Below, piece after piece: positions 43,428 to 52,223 of a DNA stretch of 64,000 bases; the first letter of the stretch is position 1; every line of letters starts with the position of its first letter. The notes below the pieces were generated by a model. The model made no database searches. It worked only from the letters and a program-made list of their open reading frames with translations, and was not told where the DNA came from. This stretch comes from DATEPR01 sp036491115 (GTDB taxonomy: Bacteria; Actinomycetota; Actinomycetes; Mycobacteriales; Pseudonocardiaceae). The stretch spans positions 1 through 64,000 of the forward strand of contig DASXCQ010000100.1 in the NCBI GenBank assembly GCA_036491115.1. The letters run 5' to 3'. Made by a program: the position numbers and the translations under genes.

Positions 43428-44594
43428 ATGACAGCCGGTGACGGTGTCCTGTTGGGTATGCCCGATCTCCCACCCCCAGTGCTCGCGCCGCGTCGCAGGA
43501 CACGGCAGTTGCACGTCGGTTCAGTTGGTGTGGGGAGCGACTACCCGGTCTCCGTCCAGTCCATGACCACGACGTTGACGGCCGACGTCAACGCGACACT
43601 GCAACAGATCGCCGAGCTCACCGCGGCCGGCTGCGACATCGTCCGGGTGGCCTGCCCGTCCCAGGACGACGCCGACGCGCTGCCCGCGATCGCGTCGAAG
43701 TCGTCGATCCCGGTCATCGCCGACATCCACTTCCAGCCCAAGTACGTGTTCGCCGCGATCGAGGCCGGTTGTGCCGCGGTGCGGGTGAACCCGGGCAACA
43801 TCAAGAAGTTCGACGACAAGATCAAGGAGATCGCGCAGGCCGCGAACGACCACGGCACGCCGATCCGGATCGGCGTCAACGCCGGCTCGCTGGACCCCCG
43901 GCTGCTGCAGAAGTACGGCAAGGCCACGCCCGAGGCGCTGGCCGAGTCGGCGCTGTGGGAGGCGAGCCTGTTCGCCGAGCACGACTTCCACGACATCAAG
44001 ATCTCGGTCAAGCACAACGACCCCGTGGTGATGGTCCGGGCCTACGAACTGCTCGCCGAGCAGACCGACTACCCACTGCACCTGGGCGTCACCGAGGCCG
44101 GCCCGGCTTTCCAGGGCACCATCAAGTCCGCCGTCGCGTTCGGCGCACTGCTGCGCCAGGGCATCGGTGACACCATCCGGGTGTCGCTGTCCGCGCCGCC
44201 GGTGGAGGAGGTCAAGGTCGGCAGCCAGATCCTCCAGTCGCTCAACCTGCGGCCGCGCAAGCTGGAGATCGTCTCGTGCCCGTCGTGCGGTCGGGCCCAG
44301 GTGGACGTCTACAAGCTGGCCGAAGAGGTCACCGCGGGCCTGGAGGGCATGGAGGTGCCGCTGCGGGTGGCCGTGATGGGCTGCGTCGTGAACGGTCCTG
44401 GTGAGGCCCGCGAAGCCGACCTTGGCGTCGCGTCGGGCAACGGCAAGGGTCAGATCTTCGTGCGCGGCAAGGTGATCAAGACCGTGCCGGAGCACCAGAT
44501 CGTGGAGACGCTGATCGAGGAAGCCATGCGGATCGCCGAGGAGACCGGCCTGGAGGGCGAGTCGGTGGGTGTACCCGTCGTAACGGTCTCCTGA
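43428..44594 (+). CDS. ispG: 4-hydroxy-3-methylbut-2-enyl diphosphate synthase IspG
   Basis: 388 residues. The [4Fe-4S] enzyme that converts MEcPP to HMBPP in the MEP pathway. TIM-barrel with VSVQSMTTT, CDIVRVACPSQDDA, IADIHFQPKY, VRVNPGNIK; cluster Cys in SCPSCGRAQVD and GCVVNGPGEA. ATG with GGAGG 5 nt upstream. With dxr it forms the MEP pair flanking the protease gene. Confidence 0.97.
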   Translation: MTAGDGVLLGMPDLPPPVLAPRRRTRQLHVGSVGVGSDYPVSVQSMTTTLTADVNATLQQIAELTAAGCDIVRVACPSQDDADALPAIASKSSIPVIADIHFQPKYVFAAIEAGCAAVRVNPGNIKKFDDKIKEIAQAANDHGTPIRIGVNAGSLDPRLLQKYGKATPEALAESALWEASLFAEHDFHDIKISVKHNDPVVMVRAYELLAEQTDYPLHLGVTEAGPAFQGTIKSAVAFGALLRQGIGDTIRVSLSAPPVEEVKVGSQILQSLNLRPRKLEIVSCPSCGRAQVDVYKLAEEVTAGLEGMEVPLRVAVMGCVVNGPGEAREADLGVASGNGKGQIFVRGKVIKTVPEHQIVETLIEEAMRIAEETGLEGESVGVPVVTVS

Positions 44595-44669
44595 CACAGG
44601 CCGTAACAGGCGGTGCCGTTTCGGAAGGGTGCTTTCCCCGCCCGGCGCCGCCGTGACCACGCACACATC

Positions 44670-44678
44670 TGGCACGCT
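44670..44678 (+). promoter_or_regulatory. Extended -10 of the GNAT gene, leaderless geometry
   Basis: TGG-CACGCT followed by 6 nt (GAACTG) and the GTG start. Same element as at rpsP and rplS. Confidence 0.45.
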
Positions 44679-44684
44679 GAACTG

Positions 44685-45539
44685 GTGTTGAGGCTCGGTG
44701 GCGCCCGCCTGCTGAACGACCGCGACCTGCCGGCGGTCCGAGCGATCCTGGACGCCGACCCGGTGTCGTCGTGCATGGTCACGGCGCGTGTCGAGGTCGC
44801 CGGACTCGAACCGTGGCGGCTGGGTGGCGAGATGTGGGGCACCGACAGCCGGCCGCTGCGTGGCGGCCGGCTGGAGGGTCTCTGTTTCGCCGGCCCCAAC
44901 CTGGTTCCGTTACAGGGCACTCCCGCGGCGCTGCGGATCTTCGCCGACCGGGCGGTGCGCCGCGGTCGGATGTGCTCGTCGCTGGTCGGCCCGGCCGAGC
45001 AGGTGCTCGGCCTGTGGCACGAACTGGCCCCGGACTGGGGACCGGCCAGGGAGGTGCGGGGCGACCAGCCGCTGATGGCGATGAGCACGATGCCCGAGGT
45101 GCCGGCCGACCCACTGGTGCGTCCGGTCCGCCCGGACGAACTGGACAACTACCTGCCGGCCGCCGTTGCCATGTTCATCGAGGAGGTCGGCGTCGACCCG
45201 TGCGCAGACGACGGCGGCCTCAGCTACCGGGCCAGGGTCGCCGAGCTCATCGCGGCCGGCAGGGCGTTCGCCCGGTTCGAGGACGGCCAGGTCGTGTTCA
45301 AGGCCGAGATCGGCTCGCTGTGCTCGAAGGTCGGCCAGATCCAGGGTGTCTGGGTGCACCCGGACCGCAGGGGCAACGGCCTGGCCACCCAGGGCACGGC
45401 CGCCGTGGTGGACCGGCTGGTGCGCGGCATGGGCCGCAGTGCCAGCCTCTACGTCAACGGGTTCAACGCGCCGGCCAGGGCCGCGTACCAGCGGGTCGGG
45501 TTCCGGCAGGTGGGACAGTACGCGACGGTGTTGTTCTGA
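44685..45539 (+). CDS. DUF4081-type GNAT acetyltransferase
   Basis: 284 residues, resembling Rv2867c. N-terminal DUF4081 domain (VLRLGGARLLNDRDLPAVRAILDADP) and C-terminal GNAT domain with the acetyl-CoA loop VWVHPDRRGNGLATQGTAAVV and the closing LYVNGFNAPARAAYQRVGFRQVGQYATVLF in sections. Substrate unknown. Conserved position between ispG and map. No Shine-Dalgarno before GTG 44685, fitting a leaderless mRNA. Confidence 0.88.
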   Translation: MLRLGGARLLNDRDLPAVRAILDADPVSSCMVTARVEVAGLEPWRLGGEMWGTDSRPLRGGRLEGLCFAGPNLVPLQGTPAALRIFADRAVRRGRMCSSLVGPAEQVLGLWHELAPDWGPAREVRGDQPLMAMSTMPEVPADPLVRPVRPDELDNYLPAAVAMFIEEVGVDPCADDGGLSYRARVAELIAAGRAFARFEDGQVVFKAEIGSLCSKVGQIQGVWVHPDRRGNGLATQGTAAVVDRLVRGMGRSASLYVNGFNAPARAAYQRVGFRQVGQYATVLF

Positions 45540-45587
45540 ACGTGTGATGTCGACCGACGGCCGGACCCGCCGGCATCCGGCGCATCG

Positions 45588-45593
45588 TAGGGT
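45588..45593 (+). promoter_or_regulatory. map -10 hexamer TAGGGT, leaderless geometry
   Basis: TAGGGT, then 6 nt, then the ATG of map. No Shine-Dalgarno is present. Confidence 0.55.
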
Positions 45594-45599
45594 GTTGGT

Positions 45600-46457
45600 A
45601 TGCCCGTTCGTGCCCCGCTGAAGCCTGGCGAACTGTCCCCCCGCCGTCCGGTCCCCGCGCACATCCGGCGGCCCGAGTACGTCGACAAGCCCACTCCCGC
45701 CAGGGACACCAGCGACGGCGTGCGCACCCCCGAGATCATCGAGGCCATGCGGGTGGCCGGCCGGATCGCGGCCCGGGCGCTGGAGGTCGGCGGCCAGGCG
45801 GTGCGACCCGGCGTGACCACGGACGACATCGACGCCGTCGTGCACGAGTTCCTGTGCGATCACGACGCCTACCCGTCCACATTGGGCTACCGGGGCTTCC
45901 CGAAGTCGTGCTGCACGTCGCTGAACGAGGTGATCTGCCACGGCATCCCCGACTCGACGGTCATCGAGGACGGCGACATCTGCAACATCGACGTGACCGC
46001 CTACATCGGCGGCGTGCACGGCGACACCAACGCCACGTTCCTGGCCGGTGACGTCGACGAGGACGCCAAGCTGCTGGTGGAGCGCACCCGCGAGGCCACC
46101 GACCGGGCCATCAGGGCGGTACGGCCGGGGCGGCAGCTCAACGTGATCGGGCGGGTCATCGAGGCGTACGCGCGGCGGTTCGACTACGGCGTGGTGCGGG
46201 CGTTCACCGGTCACGGCGTCGGCCCCTACTTCCACGGCACGCCAACGGTCCTGCATTACGAGGACCCGTCGGTGACGATGGAGATCAAGCCCGGCATGAC
46301 GTTCACCATAGAGCCGATGATCACCCTCGGCACGATCGACTACGACATGTGGGAAGACGGCTGGACCGTGACCACCAAGGACCGCCGGCTCACCGCCCAG
46401 TTCGAGCACACCCTGCTGGTCACCGAGGACGGCGCGGAAATCCTGACCCTGCCGTGA
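45600..46457 (+). CDS. map: Methionine aminopeptidase, type I
   Basis: 285 residues. Removes N-terminal Met from nascent proteins. Metal ligands appear in the right order: Asp in CNIDVTAYIGGVHGDTNATF (two Asp), His in FTGHGVGPYFHGTP, Glu in FTIEPM and Glu in FEHTLLVTEDGAEIL. The ~40-residue N-terminal extension (Pro/Arg-rich) with PRRPVPAHIRRPEY is the type Ic feature of actinobacterial MapB-like enzymes. Its stop overlaps cobQ (GTGA). Confidence 0.96.
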   Translation: MPVRAPLKPGELSPRRPVPAHIRRPEYVDKPTPARDTSDGVRTPEIIEAMRVAGRIAARALEVGGQAVRPGVTTDDIDAVVHEFLCDHDAYPSTLGYRGFPKSCCTSLNEVICHGIPDSTVIEDGDICNIDVTAYIGGVHGDTNATFLAGDVDEDAKLLVERTREATDRAIRAVRPGRQLNVIGRVIEAYARRFDYGVVRAFTGHGVGPYFHGTPTVLHYEDPSVTMEIKPGMTFTIEPMITLGTIDYDMWEDGWTVTTKDRRLTAQFEHTLLVTEDGAEILTLP

Positions 46458-47989
46458 CCGGCGGCGGCCTGCTGGTCGCCGGCACGTCGTCGGACGCCGG
46501 CAAGAGCGTCGTCGTCGCGGGGCTGTGCCGCTGGCTGGCCGGGCAGGGCGTGCGGGTGGCGCCGTTCAAGGCGCAGAACATGTCCAACAACTCGGTCGTC
46601 ACCGTCGACGGCGGGGAGATCGGCCGCGCCCAGGCGGTGCAGGCGGCGGCCGCCGGGCTGGCGCCGAGCGTGCGGTTCAACCCGGTGCTGCTCAAGCCGG
46701 GCGGCGACCGGACGTCCCAGGTGGTGGTGCTGGGCCAGGCGGTCGGCGAGGTCAGCGCGCTGTCCTACCGATCCCGCAAGGCCGCCCTGCTGACCACTGT
46801 GCTGGACACCCTCGCCGGGCTGCGGGCCGAGTACGACGTCGTCGTGTGCGAGGGCGCCGGTTCGCCCGCCGAGATCAACCTGCGTGCCGACGACATCGCC
46901 AACATGGGTCTGGCCAGGGCCGCCGACCTGCCGGTGGTGGTGGTCGGCGACATCGACCGGGGTGGCGTGTTCGCCCACCTGTTCGGCACGGTGGCGTTGC
47001 TCTCACCCGAGGACCAGCGACTGGTGGCCGGGTTCGTGATCAACAAGTTCCGCGGCGATCCGGCGTTGCTGGAGCCCGGCCTGCGTCAGCTCGCCGGGCT
47101 GACCGGTCGGCGGGCGTTCGGCGTGCTGCCGTGGGACGACGGGCTCTGGCTGGACGCCGAGGACTCGCTGTCCTACCCGATGGACGGGGTCGTCGGACGG
47201 CCCGCGCCGCCGGTGGGTGAGGCGTGGCTGCGGGTGGGTGTGGTGCGGCTGCCGAGGATCTCCAACGCCACGGATGTCGAGGCGTTGGCCGTGGAGCCGG
47301 GGGTGAGTGTCCGGTTGGTCACCTCGCCCGCTGGTCTGTCCGATGTGGACCTGGTGGTGCTGCCCGGATCCAAGGCGACGGTCGCCGATCTGGCCTGGTT
47401 GCGGGACACCGGTCTCGCCGACGCCGTCCTGGCGCAGCACGCGGCCGGACGGCCGGTGTTGGGGATCTGCGGCGGATTCCAGATGCTGGCCGCCTCGCTC
47501 ACCGATCTCGTGGAGTCACGTGCCGGGACCGTCGCCGGGCTCGGGCTGCTGGATGTGGACATCGAGTTCCGACAGCGGAAGACGTTGGCCACGCCGACCG
47601 GATCGGCGTTCGGTGCCACCGCCGCGGGCTATGAGATCCATCATGGTGTGGTGAGCAGGCGGGCGGACGGACTGGCCGGGCTCGTCACGACGGCCGACGG
47701 TGAGCCGGAGGGCGCGTTGGCGGATGGTGTCGCCGCGACGCACTGGCACGGCTTGCTGGAGAACGACGGCGTGCGGCGGGAGTTGTTGCGGTGGGCCGCG
47801 GAGCGGGCCGGACGGTCGGGGTTCCGGGTGGCACCGGATGTGTCGTTCGCCACGGTGCGGGCTGCGCGGTTGGACCGGCTCGGCGACCTGGTCGTGGAAC
47901 ATCTGGACACGGCGGCGCTGCTGGCCCTGATCGAGCACGGTGCACCGGCGGGCCTGCCGGTCCTGCCGCCCGGCGTACCCAGGTCCTGA
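46454..47989 (+). CDS. cobQ: Cobyric acid synthase CobQ
   Basis: 511 residues. Amidates four side chains of adenosyl-cobyrinate a,c-diamide in cobalamin synthesis. N-terminal dethiobiotin-synthetase-like ATPase: GTSSDAGKSVVVAGLCRW, PFKAQNMSNNSVV, EGAGSPAEINLRADDIANMG. C-terminal class I glutamine amidotransferase: nucleophile Cys in GICGGFQML and His in VAATHWHGLLEN. GTG overlaps the map stop. cobN lies 5 kb away on the same strand with unrelated genes between. Confidence 0.96.
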   Translation: MTGGGLLVAGTSSDAGKSVVVAGLCRWLAGQGVRVAPFKAQNMSNNSVVTVDGGEIGRAQAVQAAAAGLAPSVRFNPVLLKPGGDRTSQVVVLGQAVGEVSALSYRSRKAALLTTVLDTLAGLRAEYDVVVCEGAGSPAEINLRADDIANMGLARAADLPVVVVGDIDRGGVFAHLFGTVALLSPEDQRLVAGFVINKFRGDPALLEPGLRQLAGLTGRRAFGVLPWDDGLWLDAEDSLSYPMDGVVGRPAPPVGEAWLRVGVVRLPRISNATDVEALAVEPGVSVRLVTSPAGLSDVDLVVLPGSKATVADLAWLRDTGLADAVLAQHAAGRPVLGICGGFQMLAASLTDLVESRAGTVAGLGLLDVDIEFRQRKTLATPTGSAFGATAAGYEIHHGVVSRRADGLAGLVTTADGEPEGALADGVAATHWHGLLENDGVRRELLRWAAERAGRSGFRVAPDVSFATVRAARLDRLGDLVVEHLDTAALLALIEHGAPAGLPVLPPGVPRS

Positions 47990-47998
47990 TTCACCAGC

Positions 47999-48023
47999 CC
48001 ACCTGGCCCGCGTCGCCGGGTGG
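47999..48023. terminator. Weak hairpin between convergent cobQ and GntR genes
   Basis: 8-bp stem CCACCTGG / CCGGGTGG with one T-G pair and a 9-nt loop, 10 bp after cobQ. Confidence 0.35.
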
Positions 48024-48065
48024 CCCCGGCATTTCCGCTGCTTGGACAGGCTGTTGAATCAGGCG

Positions 48066-48725
48066 CTAACTGACGTACTCGGCCAGGAAGCGGCCTGCCT
48101 CCCTCGCGGCTCGGTCCGGGTTCCGGTCGCGGATGGCGGTCAGCAGGTCGCCGTGGCCGATGCGCCATGCCGGGTCGGCGTGGCCGGCGGTGGCGGCGAG
48201 GCTGGCCCGGATGACCTCCGTCATGCCGAGGTAGAGCTCGGTCAACAGGCTGTTGCCGGCGCAGCCGACGACCTCCTGGTGGAACCGGGCGTCGGCGTCC
48301 ACCGCGTCGGCCCAGCGTTCGTCGGCGACGGCCGTGTCGCGTTCGGCGAGGGTGGCGGCGAGCGTCGCCACGTCGGCGTCGGTCCGGTGGGCGGCGGCCA
48401 GGCGGGCTGCCTCGACCTCCAGCAGGAACCGGACCTGGCGGACCTCCCGCAGTTCCGTCCCACACACCCGGCGCAGCGCACCGGAGATCTCACTGGTCGC
48501 CCGGACGAACGTGCCGTCGCCCTGCCGAACCTCCAGCAGGCCGGCGTGGGCCAGCGCCCGCACCGCCTCGCGCACGGTGTTCCGGCCCACGCCCAGGACG
48601 CTGACCAGTTCCGGTTCCGGCGGGATGCGCTCGTCAACGGCCCAGTCGCCGGCTCGGATGGCCTGCCGCATCTGCTCGATCACCTGGTCGACCAGCCCGG
48701 TGCGCCGCGTTGCGGTCAACGCCAT
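48066..48725 (-). CDS. GntR/FadR-family (FCD) transcriptional regulator
   Basis: 219 residues. N-terminal winged helix VIEQMRQAIRAGDWAVDERIPPEPELVSVLGVGRNTVREAVRALAHAGLLEVRQGDGTFV (sections) and an all-helical FCD ligand domain with the metal-binding pattern DARFHQEVV, then GHGDLLTAIRDRN. ATG 48725 has AAAGGA 7 nt upstream; a GTG at 48731 is too close to that site. Divergent from the CynX-like transporter across 48 bp, so the transporter is the likely target. Confidence 0.92.
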   Translation of the reverse strand: MALTATRRTGLVDQVIEQMRQAIRAGDWAVDERIPPEPELVSVLGVGRNTVREAVRALAHAGLLEVRQGDGTFVRATSEISGALRRVCGTELREVRQVRFLLEVEAARLAAAHRTDADVATLAATLAERDTAVADERWADAVDADARFHQEVVGCAGNSLLTELYLGMTEVIRASLAATAGHADPAWRIGHGDLLTAIRDRNPDRAAREAGRFLAEYVS

Positions 48726-48773
48726 AGTCACATCCTTTCATCCGAACATCCCATGTCTGTCATAGTAGAGGGT

Positions 48774-49991
48774 ATGCCGACGAAGACCGCCCTGCCTGCC
48801 GTGGTCCGGGACCACAAGGCCGCCCTGGTTCCGTCCGTGGTGCTGCTGGGTGCCATCCTCCTCGTCGCGGCCAACCTGCGCCCCGCGGTCACCAGTCTCG
48901 GCTCGGTCCTGGACGAGGTCCGCACGTCGCTGCATGTGTCGCCGGCCTGGGCCAGCGTGCTCACCGCGCTGCCCGGCCTGTGCTTCGGGCTGGCCGGCTT
49001 CCTGGCACCCGGCGCCGCCCGCAGGCTCGGCCTGGCCCGCGCGATCGGCGTGTCGATGGTGCTGGTCACGGTCGGCGTGCTGGTCAGGGTGCTGGACGGG
49101 CCGAACGTCGTCCTCCTCGGCACGCTCGTCGCCTGCGGCGGCATCGCGGTCTGCAACGTGTTGCTCCCGGTCGTGGTCAAGCAGTCCTACCCGAACCGGA
49201 TCGGCCTGGTCACCGGCCTGTACACGGCCGTACTGCAGGGCGCGGCAGCACTCGGCTTCCTGGTCACCCCACACGTGGACGACGCGCTGGGCGGCTGGCG
49301 GCCCGGGTTGGGCGAGTGGGGCCTGCTGGCCGTGCTCGGCACGCTGGGCTGGACGCTCGCCGCGCGGCACGGCAGCACCGGCGTCGGCCGGCCCGAGGTG
49401 GCCGTCGCACCGGCACCGGCTCGGCGATCATTGCTGCGCAGCCCGTTGGCCTGGGCCGTGACCCTCTTCTTCGGACTCCAGTCGATGTTCGCGTACGCCG
49501 TGATGGGCTGGGCGCCCGAGGTCCTGATGAGCGGTGGCGTGTCCCGGAGCGGAGCGGGCGCGATGCTGGCCGTGATCAGCGTCATCGGCGTGCCGCTCAG
49601 CCTGATCGTGGCGCCGCTGGCGGCCCGGCAGCGCAGCCAGTCGTGGTGGCTGGCCGGGCTCAGCGCGGTGGGCGCCATCGGTGTGGTGGGGCTGCTGGTC
49701 GAGCCGAGTTCGGCGCCGTGGCTGTGGTCGGTGACCCTGGGCATCGGCATGGGCGTGTTCCCGATCGCCGTCGCCCTCATCACGCTGCGCACGACCACTC
49801 CGGACGACACCCGCAGGCTCTCCACGATGGCGCAGGGCATCGGCTACCTGCTGGCCGGCGTCGGGCCGCTGCTGTTCGGCATCCTGCACGGCGCCACCGG
49901 CGGCTGGACCGCGTCGCTGCTGCTGTTGCTGGCCGGCATCGCGGTGCAGGTCGTCGTGGGCCTGTTCGCCGGGCGGGCGCGGTTCGTGTAG
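48774..49991 (+). CDS. CynX/NimT-family MFS transporter
   Basis: 405 residues with about twelve membrane helices. Resembles the cyanate/nitroimidazole (CynX/NimT) MFS group: LLVAANLRPAVTSLGSVLDEV near the first helix, CGGIAVCNVLLPVVVKQSYP in the fourth-fifth helix region, and MGWAPEVL in the second half. The substrate is unknown. ATG 48774 has no clear Shine-Dalgarno; CATAGT lies 7 nt upstream. Divergent from the FCD regulator. Confidence 0.9.
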   Translation: MPTKTALPAVVRDHKAALVPSVVLLGAILLVAANLRPAVTSLGSVLDEVRTSLHVSPAWASVLTALPGLCFGLAGFLAPGAARRLGLARAIGVSMVLVTVGVLVRVLDGPNVVLLGTLVACGGIAVCNVLLPVVVKQSYPNRIGLVTGLYTAVLQGAAALGFLVTPHVDDALGGWRPGLGEWGLLAVLGTLGWTLAARHGSTGVGRPEVAVAPAPARRSLLRSPLAWAVTLFFGLQSMFAYAVMGWAPEVLMSGGVSRSGAGAMLAVISVIGVPLSLIVAPLAARQRSQSWWLAGLSAVGAIGVVGLLVEPSSAPWLWSVTLGIGMGVFPIAVALITLRTTTPDDTRRLSTMAQGIGYLLAGVGPLLFGILHGATGGWTASLLLLLAGIAVQVVVGLFAGRARFV

Positions 49992-49992
49992 G

Positions 49993-51381
49993 TCAGTCCA
50001 GCGGCAGGTTCAGCAGCGCGTTCTCCACCAGTTCCGGCATGGCCGGGTGGATCCAGTACTGGCCGTGCGCCATGCTGCGCGCGTCCAGGCCGAAGCTCAT
50101 CGCCTGGATCAGCGGCTGGATCACGGTCGGCGCCTGCGGCCCGATGACGTGCGCGCCGAGCAGCGCGCCGGACTCGGGGTCGGCGATCAGCTTGAGGAAA
50201 CCGGTGGTGTCCTCCATCGCCCAGCCGTATGCGATGCCGCTGTAGTCCTGGATCGATGTCACGTACCGCAGGCCGCGCCGCTCCACCTGCGACTCGGTCA
50301 GCCCGACCGCCGCGATCTGCGGCGCGCTGAAGACGGCGTGCGGCACGAAGCGGTGGTCGGCGGCCTTCGGCTCGTCCGGGTGCAGCAGGTTGTGCTTGAC
50401 GATCCGGGCTTCGTGGTTGGCGACGTGCTTGAGCTGGTAGGGCGAGTCGATGTCGCCCAGCGCGTAGATGCCGGGCACGTTCGTCCGCTGGTACCGGTCG
50501 ACCTTGACGTAGCCGTCGGCGTCGGTGGCCACACCGGTCGCGGCCAGGTCGAGCAGGTCGGAGTTGGGCTGGCGGCCGGTGGCCACCAGCATCGCGTCTG
50601 CGGTCACGACCTCGGCGCCCCGCTGGCCCTCGATGTGCAGCCGCAGCTCGTCACCGGCGCGCTCCACCAGCGTGGCCTTGCGGTCCAGCCGCAGGTCCCA
50701 CCGTTTGCCGGCCAGTTCGGTGAATCGGGTGCTGACCGCCTCGTCCTCGCCGCGCAGCATCGCGCCCGACCGGCACACGATGGTGATCTCCACGCCGAGC
50801 GCGGACATCACGTGCGCGAACTCGGCGCTGACGTAGCCACCGCCGAGGATGACCAGCCGGCGCGGCAACGTGTCCAGCCGCATGATGTCGTCGCTGGTGT
50901 GGTAGCCGGACTCGGCCAGGCCGGGAATGGCCGGGATCACCGGGCGGCTGCCGGCGGCGAGCACGAACCGCTGCGCGGTGATCGTCTCCACCTCGCCCGC
51001 CACATCGATCTCCAGCGTCTTGTCCCCGGTGAAGCGGGCCAGGCCGGGGAAGACGGTGACGTTGCGGTTGTCCGCGTGGGTGGTCCGGTACAGCCTGCCG
51101 CCCTCGGCGATCGGGTCGATCCGGTTGAAGATGCGGTCCCGCACGTCGGCCCAGCGCACGCCGTGCAGTTCGCTGTCCACGCCGTAACGCGGGCCGTGCA
51201 CCGCGTACTCGGCGATGTCGGCGGTGTGCACGAACATTTTCGTCGGGATGCAGCCGACATTCAGGCACGTACCGCCGAAGACCCCCTTCTCCACGATCGC
51301 CACGTCCTGCTCGGCGAATTCGGGTCCGAGAACGGAGTTGCCGGAACCGGTACCGATGATCACCAGATCGAAGTGCCGCAC
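49993..51381 (-). CDS. mtr: Mycothione reductase
   Basis: 462 residues. FAD- and NADPH-dependent enzyme that reduces mycothiol disulfide, the actinobacterial counterpart of glutathione reductase. FAD site LVIIGTGSGNSVL, redox disulfide C39-C44 in GGTCLNVGCIPTK, NAD(P) site LVILGGGYVSAEFAHV, second FAD motif GIYALGDID, and the C-terminal catalytic His in YWIHPAMPELVENAL. The IGTGSGNS variant and the ending NLPLD favour Mtr over lipoamide dehydrogenase. GTG start. Stop 1 bp from the CynX stop. Confidence 0.94.
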   Translation of the reverse strand: MRHFDLVIIGTGSGNSVLGPEFAEQDVAIVEKGVFGGTCLNVGCIPTKMFVHTADIAEYAVHGPRYGVDSELHGVRWADVRDRIFNRIDPIAEGGRLYRTTHADNRNVTVFPGLARFTGDKTLEIDVAGEVETITAQRFVLAAGSRPVIPAIPGLAESGYHTSDDIMRLDTLPRRLVILGGGYVSAEFAHVMSALGVEITIVCRSGAMLRGEDEAVSTRFTELAGKRWDLRLDRKATLVERAGDELRLHIEGQRGAEVVTADAMLVATGRQPNSDLLDLAATGVATDADGYVKVDRYQRTNVPGIYALGDIDSPYQLKHVANHEARIVKHNLLHPDEPKAADHRFVPHAVFSAPQIAAVGLTESQVERRGLRYVTSIQDYSGIAYGWAMEDTTGFLKLIADPESGALLGAHVIGPQAPTVIQPLIQAMSFGLDARSMAHGQYWIHPAMPELVENALLNLPLD

Positions 51382-51409
51382 GTCGTCATCCCGTCGAGTG
51401 GTCGGGGCA

Positions 51410-51443
51410 GCAGCCGGTGGACGAAAACCCGTCCACCGGCTGC
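51410..51443. terminator. Perfect 14-bp hairpin downstream of the PEBP gene
   Basis: GCAGCCGGTGGACG and its exact complement with a 6-nt loop, between PEBP and mtr (both minus strand). Would separate the two transcripts. Confidence 0.65.
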
Positions 51444-51470
51444 AACGTACGGTAGTCCGCGTCGATTCCG

Positions 51471-52016
51471 TCAGCTGGCGAAGGTTGGCGTGATGATCGC
51501 CCTGGCCAGCGTGTGGAACACCAGGTTGAAACTGGCCACCGCGGGCGTGACCGAACCGTCGATGCCCAGCTTCGGTGCGTCGACGGCGTGCACCACGAAG
51601 TAGTAGCGGTGCGGCATGGCCTCGCCGGGCGGCGGCGCGGCACCGCCGAAGTCGAGCGTGCCGTAGTCGTTGCGGACGTGGAACGCGCCCTCCGGCAGCG
51701 ATTCGTCGTTACGGCCGGCGCCGGTCGCCAACTCGGTCACCGACGCCGGGATGTCGAAGGCCAGCCAGTGCCAGAATCCCGACACCACAGGGGCGTCCGG
51801 GTCGAAACAGGTGACCGCGTAGCTCTGCGTGCCCTCCGGCGCACCGCTCCAGCTCAGCTGCGGCGACACGTTGTCGCCGTCGTGGCCCATCCCGTTGAAC
51901 TCCTGGGCGCTACCCATCTGCCGGCCGTCGTGCACGTCGTTGGACGTGACGAGGAACGAGGGCGCAGCCGGCAGCAGGCTGTACGGGTCAGGCGGTACAG
52001 GGCGTTCCAGACTCAT
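51471..52016 (-). CDS. YbhB/YbcL-type PEBP family protein
   Basis: 181 residues. Bacterial homologue of Raf kinase inhibitor/phosphatidylethanolamine-binding proteins; role unknown. Markers: GDNVSPQLSWSGAPEGTQSYAVTCFDPDAP (sections), FWHWLAFDIPAS, FGGAAPPPGEAMPHRYYFVVHAVD. No signal peptide seen. GGAGGA Shine-Dalgarno before the ATG. Confidence 0.93.
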   Translation of the reverse strand: MSLERPVPPDPYSLLPAAPSFLVTSNDVHDGRQMGSAQEFNGMGHDGDNVSPQLSWSGAPEGTQSYAVTCFDPDAPVVSGFWHWLAFDIPASVTELATGAGRNDESLPEGAFHVRNDYGTLDFGGAAPPPGEAMPHRYYFVVHAVDAPKLGIDGSVTPAVASFNLVFHTLARAIITPTFAS

Positions 52017-52223
52017 CGAAGATCCTCCACACGAGGGGTTGGGCAGGTCCCCGGCGGTGTGGCCGAGTGGCCCGTGCCAGCCAACCTATCGATCCGACGA
52101 CAGTGACGCGATCTCGGTCGGCGCGGATGACATCATGACTCGCTGATACCGGACCTTGTTGATGTGTCACCCTGTTGGCCGTATCGGACGTAGGGTCCAT
52201 TGGACGTGCGGTAGGAGGCGGGC

